In this document: positions 14,009 to 19,983 of the stretch, in pieces
Layout of the letters: every line of letters begins with the position of its first letter
Position numbering within the stretch: position 1 is the stretch's first letter
Notes under the pieces: generated by a model
Told to the model about the DNA's origin: nothing
Databases searched by the model: none
What the model saw: only the letters and a program-made list of their open reading frames with translations
Position numbers and translations under genes: made by a program
Virus record (IMG/VR): IMGVR_UViG_3300017724_000136
Span: 1 to 20,028 of that record
DNA length: 20,028 nucleotides
Direction: 5' to 3' (one strand)
DNA from: a virus

Positions 14009-14071
14009 TCAGCGTCTCTGCTGATTGGTCAAAATAACTTGATCGGCATCGCTTCCATGCGGTGTCGATCA
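14009..14071 (+). other. Structured intergenic segment with a long hairpin
   Basis: A small hairpin TCAGC-GTCTCT-GCTGA (14009-14024) lies just after the SSB-like stop. It is followed by a long one: GATCGGCATCGC (14041-14052), loop TTCCAT, GCGGTGTCGATC (14059-14070), pairing over 12 bp with two G-U pairs, extendable by T14040-A14071. No T-run follows; an A-rich leader to ATG 14092 does. Because of the G-U pairs it is better explained as an RNA structure than as a DNA operator. Confidence 0.7.
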
Positions 14072-14091
14072 CTTAACCCAAAAAAAATAAA

Positions 14092-14883
14092 ATGGCTACA
14101 CTAGAAAAGAAAGTCGATCTTGACGGATCGCATTGGTATTCTCGCGAAGGCGTTCCCGCCTACACGATTAAAAAAACTAAGGGAGATGGAGAGCGAAACA
14201 CGACTCTCCGAGATGCTCGAAAGCATCGCCTGCTCCCTTCTGTCACTACTATCTTCGGAATCATGGCGAAGGCAGGACTCGATCGATGGAAGATCGGCAA
14301 AGCTATCGAAGCCACACTCTCGACTCCTCGCGATGAAGGCGAGACAGACGCTCGTTACTTCGATCGTATCAGATCTCGAAGCTACGAGGAGACAGACAAG
14401 GCTGCAAAGCTAGGCACTCGCATTCACGACGCAATAGACGCTGCGTTCGATAGCGTCGAACCTGCGGAGGATCTGAAGCAATACGTCGAGCCGACGATGG
14501 AATATCTTCGCACTCTGAATCTTCAGAACATTGAACGCGAAGGGACTGTCGTGAATCTTAAAGAAGGCTACGCCGGTCGAGTCGATCTACTCGCTCGCTA
14601 CGGCAACTCGAATATCATCATCGACTTCAAGACAAAGAAGACGAAGGAAGGAGTGAAGATCACTCCGTTCGACTTCCAAGCGACGCAGATAGCAGCCTAC
14701 GCTATGGCGGCATTCGGAACTCTAGACCATTGCGTAGGAGCGAACGTCTACATCTCTACTACAGAGGCAGGACGAATCGAGACTGCGGTCTACGATGAAG
14801 ATAAACTGAAAAAAGAATACCAACTCCTACAGCATCTGACTGCGGTCTGGAGACATCTAAAAAACTACGATCCTAGAGGATAA
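14092..14883 (+). CDS. PD-(D/E)XK nuclease, RecB/Cas4-like exonuclease, 263 aa
   Basis: The motifs of RecB-family nucleases appear in order: GTRIHDAID with His112, EGYAGRVDLLARY with Asp165, IIIDFKTKK with Asp178 and Lys180, and QIAAYA with Gln199 and Tyr203. These residues bind metal and cut DNA. An N-terminal region (about 1-105) with RLLPSVTTIFGIMAK precedes the core, as in phage exonucleases of this type. It probably trims DNA ends for recombination or degrades host DNA. Its neighbours, an SSB-like gene and a RuvC-like resolvase, fit a recombination set. It starts after an A-rich leader without Shine-Dalgarno and is followed by the DnaA-like gene after 6 bases. Confidence 0.85.
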   Translation: MATLEKKVDLDGSHWYSREGVPAYTIKKTKGDGERNTTLRDARKHRLLPSVTTIFGIMAKAGLDRWKIGKAIEATLSTPRDEGETDARYFDRIRSRSYEETDKAAKLGTRIHDAIDAAFDSVEPAEDLKQYVEPTMEYLRTLNLQNIEREGTVVNLKEGYAGRVDLLARYGNSNIIIDFKTKKTKEGVKITPFDFQATQIAAYAMAAFGTLDHCVGANVYISTTEAGRIETAVYDEDKLKKEYQLLQHLTAVWRHLKNYDPRG

Positions 14884-14889
14884 AATAAT

Positions 14890-15186
14890 ATGAAAACAAA
14901 ACTACTAAGCACACACGCAATCATCAAAGCGGCAGAGAGCGTCACAGGCAAACCTGCCAAAGTAATCCGAGGATCTACGCGAGTAGCTTCCGTCGTAGCC
15001 GTGAGGAATCTCTGCTACAAGGTAGCTAAGGAGCAACTCAATCTAGCAGACAGGGACATCGCCTCCTCCTTCGGTCGAGACCGGAGCGCGGTCACTCACT
15101 CGCTTAAACAAGTAGAGAAGCATCTGGCGCAGCGAGCTAACTATAGAGTCTTGCTCTCGCTCATAGAAGAGGAGCTGGGACTATGA
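14890..15186 (+). CDS. Stand-alone DnaA domain IV-like DNA-binding protein, 98 aa
   Basis: Residues 36-80 (VAVRNLCYKVAKEQLNLADR then DIASSFGRDRSAVTHSLKQV) match the C-terminal DNA-binding domain of DnaA: a helix-turn-helix followed by the signature helix GRDxSxVxHSxxxV, which in DnaA recognises DnaA boxes. The ATPase domain is missing and the gene is complete, so this is a small protein of essentially one domain. It could bind DnaA-box-like sites in the phage origin or interfere with host initiation; both are inferences. The stop overlaps the next gene's ATG by 4 bases, starting a chain of overlapped genes to 16391. The first 30 residues are basic and may add DNA contacts. Confidence 0.8.
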   Translation: MKTKLLSTHAIIKAAESVTGKPAKVIRGSTRVASVVAVRNLCYKVAKEQLNLADRDIASSFGRDRSAVTHSLKQVEKHLAQRANYRVLLSLIEEELGL

Positions 15187-15473
15187 TCGTTAAGCAGAAC
15201 TATCCGGAGTCGATCTCTAGGTTCATGAGCTGGGCTGAGGAAAGGCTAGGCAAGGAGGTCGAGTCTATTAAGAGGCTAGAGAAGCAAATAGGCGACGAGC
15301 TTTATGAAGAAAAAATTCAGACGTCCACAAAACTTTCTGCAGATCAAAAAAGGAGCATTCTCGACGATGTAGAAAAAGCGAGAGAGGAAGGCGAGGTCAC
15401 GGTTGCTGAAGCCTGTGAATTGGTCGGTATTCACTATGTAACCTATTATAGATGGAAGAAAAAACTAGCATGA
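15183..15473 (+). CDS. Small helix-turn-helix protein, 96 aa
   Basis: The N-terminal 65 residues predict charged helices (SWAEERLGKEVESIKRLEKQ), possibly a coiled coil for dimerisation. The C-terminal 30 residues (EVTVAEACELVGIHYVTYYR then WKKK) form a clear helix-turn-helix like those of transposase OrfA and Helix_turn_helix_23 proteins. It overlaps its neighbours by 4 bases on both sides (ATGA at 15183 and 15470). A transcriptional regulator or replication accessory is possible; there is no transposase catalytic partner, so it is not part of an insertion sequence. Confidence 0.65.
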   Translation: MIVKQNYPESISRFMSWAEERLGKEVESIKRLEKQIGDELYEEKIQTSTKLSADQKRSILDDVEKAREEGEVTVAEACELVGIHYVTYYRWKKKLA

Positions 15474-15652
15474 AAAAAGTATACACTAGAAGCGAAATAA
15501 AAATCCTAGAACAGGGACTCGAAGCGATGTCTCGAACCTGCGAATCTTTAACAAAAGAAAACAAAAGACTCGAAAGGAAGGTCGAGGATCTAGAGGCAGG
15601 CATCTCTCATCTAAAGGATCGACTAATCATCGACAGAGGAGAGAGAGAGTGA
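15470..15652 (+). CDS. Short coiled-coil protein, 60 aa
   Basis: From ATG 15470 (ATGA overlap with the gene before) the protein is a nearly continuous heptad-type coiled coil with many Glu, Lys, Arg and Leu (KILEQGLEAMSRTCESLTKE onward). An ATG 18 bases earlier is in frame but lies inside the HTH gene. The stop overlaps the GTG start of the RuvC-like gene by 4 bases. No function can be given; it may scaffold or pair with the HTH protein upstream. Confidence 0.6.
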   Translation: MKKVYTRSEIKILEQGLEAMSRTCESLTKENKRLERKVEDLEAGISHLKDRLIIDRGERE

Positions 15653-16152
15653 CGACTCGCTACATAGGGATCGACTGCGGTCTCGACGGCGCGATAGTGA
15701 CTATCGAAGGAGACAAGATCTTAGAGATGATGTCTATGCCTACGAAGAAAGTAGGCGCGAAGAGAGAGATCGATATCGATGTTCTGGCTAAGTTATTCGA
15801 CAGCGAATTTAAGAGAGATTTTTGTTTCGCATCTGTCGAAGATCCCGGAGGTCACGCTCCGAGCGCGGCAGGTCTGCGGTCTATGACTTACTCCTTCGCG
15901 ATCATCAAAGCTCTCCTAGTATCGAACCGGATAAAGTTCAAGACTATGGCGGCGAGGACATGGCAGAAGCAATTCTTCGAGAAGCCAAAAGGCATGAAGG
16001 AGAAGTTCGACACAAAGGCGGCTGCGCTCGAAGCGGCTGACGAGATCTGGACGGATACGAACTGGAGGCGAACGCCTCGAAGCAGGATCCCGTTCGATGG
16101 ATTTGTAGACGCTGCGCTGATCGCAGAATATGCAAGGAGGATGCGGGGATGA
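15649..16152 (+). CDS. RuvC-like Holliday junction resolvase, 167 aa
   Basis: An RNase H-fold nuclease with the expected acidic residues: Asp9 in YIGIDCGLDGA, Glu64 in ASVEDPGG, and the C-terminal pair Asp150 and Asp154 in FDGFVDAALIAEYARR. Phage members of this family cut branched DNA before packaging or during recombination. The start is GTG at 15649, overlapping the coiled-coil stop in GTGA; no good ATG lies before the catalytic Asp. The gene overlaps the membrane-protein gene downstream by 4 bases. Length is normal for the family. Confidence 0.85.
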   Translation: MTTRYIGIDCGLDGAIVTIEGDKILEMMSMPTKKVGAKREIDIDVLAKLFDSEFKRDFCFASVEDPGGHAPSAAGLRSMTYSFAIIKALLVSNRIKFKTMAARTWQKQFFEKPKGMKEKFDTKAAALEAADEIWTDTNWRRTPRSRIPFDGFVDAALIAEYARRMRG

Positions 16153-16391
16153 GAAACATCACTACATTTTTCTACGCCTACATACAGGTCGCGCTGATCT
16201 GCCTCAACACTTGGCAGGTCGCTAACGCAAAGATTCTCGGAGCAGTCGTCGTCGGCTTTCTTATATCTCTGGTCTGGTGCTTTAACGCGCAGCGAGCAGC
16301 GTTCTCGAATCTATCAGACAAGATCGTCTACTCAGCAGGAGCTTCTCTCGGAACAGCGAGCGGAATCGTGCTTTCTCAAATTATCTATTGA
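16149..16391 (+). CDS. Small multi-span membrane protein, 80 aa
   Basis: Two or three hydrophobic segments are visible: residues about 5-22 (TTFFYAYIQVALICLNTW), about 28-46 (ILGAVVVGFLISLVWCFN) and a weaker Gly/Ala-rich stretch at the C-terminus. Similar small membrane proteins are found among phage replication genes, but no function is known to me. It overlaps the RuvC-like gene by 4 bases, so it is co-translated. A second holin or antiholin or a membrane anchor for replication are options without direct evidence. Confidence 0.6.
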   Translation: MRNITTFFYAYIQVALICLNTWQVANAKILGAVVVGFLISLVWCFNAQRAAFSNLSDKIVYSAGASLGTASGIVLSQIIY

Positions 16392-16397
16392 CTACCC

Positions 16398-16406
16398 AAA
16401 AGGAGG
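16398..16406 (+). promoter_or_regulatory. Strong Shine-Dalgarno before the ATG at 16411
   Basis: AAAAGGAGG (16398-16406) lies 4 bases upstream of ATG 16411. It is the best ribosome binding site in the window, yet it serves a short frame instead of the large helicase-primase frame that opens at 16464. That makes the region decisive for how the helicase-primase is started. Confidence 0.75.
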
Positions 16407-16410
16407 ACAG

Positions 16411-16623
16411 ATGAATAGATCAGAACTAATCGAAGAACTAAAAAAATTAAACGACAAACTACTATGGAAGAAAGACAAAGCACGGCAGACTACTATGGAT
16501 CTCGACGGATCAGCATCGTTAAACAAGCGAGAGCTACAGAGACTACAGACTTCGATCTCGAAAAGATCATCGAATGGATCAGAGACGGTAGCGGACGATT
16601 CGCAAAGAACGTCACAGCAGTAA
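16411..16623 (+). CDS. Short overlapping reading frame, 70 aa, possible leader of the helicase-primase
   Basis: It begins MNRSELIEELKKLNDKLLWK and then becomes low-complexity (Ser, Thr, Gln). It shares 160 bases with the helicase-primase gene in another frame, so at most its first third is likely to be under selection for its own sequence. A run of seven A at 16440-16446 is read A-AAA-AAA in this frame, and a -1 shift there leads directly into the open helicase-primase frame. It could be a real small protein, a translational leader, or the true start of the helicase-primase by frameshift or sequencing error. No homolog is recognised. Confidence 0.4.
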   Translation: MNRSELIEELKKLNDKLLWKKDKARQTTMDLDGSASLNKRELQRLQTSISKRSSNGSETVADDSQRTSQQ

Positions 16624-18461
16624 GAGAGGCGACAGAAGCCGGAGATTTAGATCGAGCCTCCGAGCTAAAGAGAGATCTGCCTGCAGTCATGTTCTGCGGT
16701 CAATTCTCTCGTAGATCTAGCAAGGCTATAACTAGTCATTCTGGGATGATCTGCATGGATGTCGATAAGATCGAGTCTCCGGCGAAGAAGGTAGACGAGA
16801 TGAGGTTCGATCCTCACGTCATCGCAGCGTTCGTCTCTCCTTCCGGCAACGGACTAAAAGCTATCTTCGCTATCCCTAACAGCATCGAGAAGCATCGCGA
16901 CGCCTTCGAGTCTGCCAGACGCTATCTCTCGACATACGGACTCGAAGCGGACGAGAGCGGCAAGGATCTATCGCGGCTATGCTTCCTATCGCACGATCCA
17001 GAGATTCACTACGCTCCAGACGCCGTAGAGCTTCCTGTCTACATCGAGGAGGAGCAGGTCGTCAATACGGCAGCTCCTAAAGCCGCCACAGGCGATCGTA
17101 TCGGAGATCGATACTCCGCGTCTCCTAATGTTCGAGAGCGATCTGTAGGCATTCTGCAGGGTCTAGGATGGCAGCTACAGCGAGGCGACAGCACTCGGAC
17201 ATATTGCACTCGACCATCCAAGCGAGGAGGCATATCTGGAGAGCTACGATTCGATGGATCCTTCTACTGCTACACGGACAGCGCAGCTCCTCTGGAGCCT
17301 ATGCAGAACTACTCGGCATTCTCTCTATACACTACAGCAGAACACGGAGGAGACTTTAAGGCAGCAGCTCTGGCTCTGGCAGATGAGTTCGGAGACAATG
17401 AGCCTCCGGTAGACGGTCGCGACTTCTACAATAAGACAGGAGCGGTCGAGACACAGCAGATCGAAGTAGACGAGAAGAGAGCGGAGGCGATCGGCAATAT
17501 GCCGACGTGGACTGCGGCAGGCGAGATCCCAGATGATCTCAATAAGCTGATCATGCAGCGATATCCTGTTCTCATCGAGGGTCTGCTACACAGAGGCACG
17601 AAGATGGTTCTGGGAGGAGGCTCGAAGTCTTACAAGACGTGGACGCTGCTGAACCTAGCCGCATCCGTAGCAGGAGGCAGGGACTGGTTCGGACACAAGG
17701 TCATGAATACCGGACTCGACGTGATCTTTCTCAACTTCGAGGTTCCGCATGAGTTCTTCCTCGATCGAGTTCGTAGCGTCTGTAAGGCGATGGATATGGA
17801 GCCTCCTATGAATCTGAAGGTCTGGAGCCTCCGAGGAATCTGCAACGATCTGAAGCTCATCCTAGAGACTCTGCAGGAGCGTCTGACGAACGGATGCGCT
17901 CTGCTCTGCATAGATCCCATCTACAAGGCTATCGGAGATCGAGACGAGAACAGCGCGGGCGATATCGGTCTGCTCATGAACGAGGTCGAGGCTATCGTCG
18001 AGAAGACCGGAGCGGCTGTGGCTTTTGGAGCGCACTACTCGAAAGGAAACCAATCGGAGAAGGATCCTCTCGATCGCATAAGCGGCTCTGGGGTCTTCGC
18101 TCGCGATCCGGACACGATCATGGGACTCACAGCTCATGAGGAGAAGGACTGCTACACAGTTCACTCTGCGCTCCGGAACTTCGCCGGCATGGATCCCTTC
18201 GTCGTCGAGTGGGACTTTCCGCTCTTCAGTCTTCGCGAAGATCTGGACGCTAAAAAGCTCAAGAGAGCAGGTCAGAAAATTAGCGCAGGAGAGATCCTCG
18301 CAGAGATCACTAGCGCGGGAGTCGATCCCAGAGATTTCGTTCCGAGCATGTCGTCGAAGCACGACGTCAGCGATCGAACAGTCTACAGGCTTCTGAAGAA
18401 TCTAAGCGATCAGAGAAAGATCCACAAAACAGCAGGCAACTACTTCCCTACAATTAAATGA
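16464..18461 (+). CDS. Replicative helicase-primase: VirE-N plus RepA-like AAA ATPase, 665 aa
   Basis: An N-terminal VirE-N/primase-like region (about 15-190) contains HSGMICMDVDKIES and FVSPSGNGLKAIFAIP. A middle domain (about 215-310) with YCTRPSKRGGISGELRFDGS and YSAFSLYTTAEHGGDFKAAA is of a kind often found between primase and helicase parts. A RecA-like ATPase follows, with Walker A GGGSKSYKT (384-392), strand LDVIFLNFEV, Walker B LLCIDPI with Asp484, and HYSKGN. The C-terminus looks like a winged helix (VSDRTVYRLLKNL). It should unwind and prime phage DNA. ATG 16464 is the first start in frame and has no Shine-Dalgarno; see the frameshift finding. It overlaps the methyltransferase by 4 bases. 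Confidence 0.85.
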   Translation: MEERQSTADYYGSRRISIVKQARATETTDFDLEKIIEWIRDGSGRFAKNVTAVREATEAGDLDRASELKRDLPAVMFCGQFSRRSSKAITSHSGMICMDVDKIESPAKKVDEMRFDPHVIAAFVSPSGNGLKAIFAIPNSIEKHRDAFESARRYLSTYGLEADESGKDLSRLCFLSHDPEIHYAPDAVELPVYIEEEQVVNTAAPKAATGDRIGDRYSASPNVRERSVGILQGLGWQLQRGDSTRTYCTRPSKRGGISGELRFDGSFYCYTDSAAPLEPMQNYSAFSLYTTAEHGGDFKAAALALADEFGDNEPPVDGRDFYNKTGAVETQQIEVDEKRAEAIGNMPTWTAAGEIPDDLNKLIMQRYPVLIEGLLHRGTKMVLGGGSKSYKTWTLLNLAASVAGGRDWFGHKVMNTGLDVIFLNFEVPHEFFLDRVRSVCKAMDMEPPMNLKVWSLRGICNDLKLILETLQERLTNGCALLCIDPIYKAIGDRDENSAGDIGLLMNEVEAIVEKTGAAVAFGAHYSKGNQSEKDPLDRISGSGVFARDPDTIMGLTAHEEKDCYTVHSALRNFAGMDPFVVEWDFPLFSLREDLDAKKLKRAGQKISAGEILAEITSAGVDPRDFVPSMSSKHDVSDRTVYRLLKNLSDQRKIHKTAGNYFPTIK

Positions 18462-19672
18462 AAAACAATATGATTAAGCTACTAAAAGGAGACTGCCTAG
18501 AGCAGATGAAAACACTAGCCGACAACAGCGTAGATAGTATCGTCTGCGATCCTCCGTATGGCATCAGTTTTATGGGTAAAAAGTGGGACTACGACGTTCC
18601 GAGCGCAGAGGTCTGGGCTGAGGCTATTCGAGTCTTGAAGCATGGCGGTCACGCGCTGATCGCTTGCGGCACACGGACGCAGCACAGAATGGTCGTGAAC
18701 ATCGAGGACGCTGGCTTTGAGATCCGTGACGTGGTAAGCTGGGTCTACGGATCCGGCTTTCCAAAGAGTTTAGACGTCAGTAAAGAAATAGATAAGAGAG
18801 ACGCAGCGGAGGCGCAGATTGCGAGGAAGCTCAAATTTACGCAATGGGTCAGATCGCAGGGAGTAAGGGGGCAACAAATAGACGCAGCTACAAAGACACA
18901 GATGGGAGGACACTACACGACGTCAGCTAGTCAGCCAGCTATCATGACTAGAGAACATCTAGAAGCCTGTCGCCATCTATTCTCAGACGTTCCGAAATGG
19001 GTAGAGGATGAATGCGATAAAAGAAGCGTAGAGAGCGAGAACCTTAAGCGGCGCGAGGTCATAGGTCAGAAGACCGGAATAGACATGAAATTGGCGAATG
19101 CCGCCTCTCCTATATCAGCGCAAGGCATAGGAAAATGTATAAGCAAACAGATAGACATAACAGCTCCAGCAACCGAAGCCGCGAAAAAATGGGACGGCTG
19201 GGGAACAGCGATAAAGCCAGCTTGCGAGTTCTTTACTCTGGCGAGAAAGCCTCTAGCTGAGAGAACAGTTGCCGCTAATGTCCTCAAGTGGGGAACTGGT
19301 GCGATTAACATTGATGGCTGCCGCACGGCAGACGCCGGTCGCTTTCCGACTAATCTAATTCATGACGGATCTCAAGAGGTCATGGAACTTTTTCCAAGGG
19401 CAGGTAAAGCGTCGGCGGCTCGATTCTTCTACTGTCCGAAAACAAGCCGAGCGGACAGGGAGGAGGGCAACAATCATCCAACGGTAAAGCCGACGTCTCT
19501 CATGAGTTATCTCTGCCGACTAATAACGCCAAAGGGCGGCACGGTTCTAGATCCGTATATGGGATCCGGCTCAACCGGCAAAGCGGCAGTTCGAGAAGGC
19601 TTCAGCTTCGTAGGATGCGAGCTAGATTCTGACTACTACGAGATCGCCAAGTCGAGGGTCGAGGGCTTATAA
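18458..19672 (+). CDS. DNA methyltransferase (N6-adenine or N4-cytosine, beta-class order), 404 aa
   Basis: Catalytic motif IV, DPPY, is at 31-34 in VCDPPYGISFMGKKWDYD; the cofactor part is C-terminal, with HPTVKPTSLM, then DPYMGSGSTG (365-374) and FVGCELD. The order IV then I marks a beta-class amino-methyltransferase. An insert (about 108-205) containing KFTQWVRSQGVRG and GGHYTTSASQPAIMT resembles a module seen in phage methyltransferases and may take part in target recognition. It transfers methyl from S-adenosylmethionine to A (N6) or C (N4). No restriction endonuclease is adjacent, so this is an orphan enzyme, probably for protecting phage DNA. The target sequence cannot be deduced. The stretch coding the insert looks A-richer than the flanks. 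Confidence 0.85.
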   Translation: MKNNMIKLLKGDCLEQMKTLADNSVDSIVCDPPYGISFMGKKWDYDVPSAEVWAEAIRVLKHGGHALIACGTRTQHRMVVNIEDAGFEIRDVVSWVYGSGFPKSLDVSKEIDKRDAAEAQIARKLKFTQWVRSQGVRGQQIDAATKTQMGGHYTTSASQPAIMTREHLEACRHLFSDVPKWVEDECDKRSVESENLKRREVIGQKTGIDMKLANAASPISAQGIGKCISKQIDITAPATEAAKKWDGWGTAIKPACEFFTLARKPLAERTVAANVLKWGTGAINIDGCRTADAGRFPTNLIHDGSQEVMELFPRAGKASAARFFYCPKTSRADREEGNNHPTVKPTSLMSYLCRLITPKGGTVLDPYMGSGSTGKAAVREGFSFVGCELDSDYYEIAKSRVEGL

Positions 19673-19673
19673 A

Positions 19674-19922
19674 ATGAAAGAAGCAATCAAGATACAGCAG
19701 TTCATAGAATCATGCGATCCGAAGGCTATACGATTCGACAAGCTAGACGACGCCATCATCGGAGTCTCTCATTCCGGCTGTCTATGCTACAGCTATCCTA
19801 AGCTCGTAGGCATATTCAAGGAGAGAGATAAGATGACTGACGAGGAGGCTGTAGACTGGATCGACTACAACGTGATCGGCACGATGGGAGGCGAGGGCTT
19901 CATCATCGTCTTCGAGAACTAG
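19674..19922 (+). CDS. Small conserved phage-type protein, 82 aa
   Basis: The sequence contains RFDKLDDAIIGVSHSG, then CYSYPKLVGIFKERD, then MTDEEAVDWIDYNVIG, a pattern (D-LDDAIIG, Y-YxxxK, MTxEEAxxxxxYNxxG) that I recognise as frequent in small phage proteins of unknown function. It has no catalytic motif and is predicted soluble. It starts one base after the methyltransferase stop, and a strong terminator follows after 26 bases, so it is the last gene of the unit. Confidence 0.65.
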   Translation: MKEAIKIQQFIESCDPKAIRFDKLDDAIIGVSHSGCLCYSYPKLVGIFKERDKMTDEEAVDWIDYNVIGTMGGEGFIIVFEN

Positions 19923-19934
19923 CCAGAATCTAAT

Positions 19935-19943
19935 CCCCCCCCC
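19935..19943 (+). repeat. C9 homopolymer after the last gene
   Basis: Nine consecutive C at 19935-19943, the longest C-run seen in this AT-leaning window, lie between the last stop and the terminator stem. It may vary in length by slippage or be a sequencing artefact; it is outside any gene. Confidence 0.9.
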
Positions 19944-19948
19944 TATGC

Positions 19949-19976
19949 AGCCTCTCGCGAAATCGAGAGGCTTTTT
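19949..19976 (+). terminator. Intrinsic terminator closing the replication unit
   Basis: AGCCTCTCG (19949-19957), loop CGAAAT, CGAGAGGCT (19964-19972): a perfect 9-bp GC-rich stem followed by TTTT (to 19976). This is a classic Rho-independent terminator, 26 bases after the last stop codon. Confidence 0.92.
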
Positions 19977-19983
19977 AGTATCT

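Noticed and set aside
15183-15473. Insertion sequence suggested by the transposase-like HTH
   Set aside because: No DDE catalytic partner, no terminal inverted repeats and no target duplication; the gene is in a chain of overlapping phage genes.
16385-16393. CTATTGACT as a third copy of the promoter element
   Set aside because: It shares only nine bases with the 19984 element, lacks the A-tract and GTGA repeats, and overlaps the stop of the membrane-protein gene.
17862-18362. 166-codon open frame on the - strand
   Set aside because: It is antisense to the ATPase domain of the helicase-primase with its Walker motifs in frame on the + strand; no promoter or ribosome binding site is visible.
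18458-19672. Complete restriction-modification system
   Set aside because: Only the methyltransferase is present; no endonuclease or specificity gene lies beside it, and the PD-(D/E)XK protein at 14092 has exonuclease-type RecB motifs and lies 3.6 kb away.
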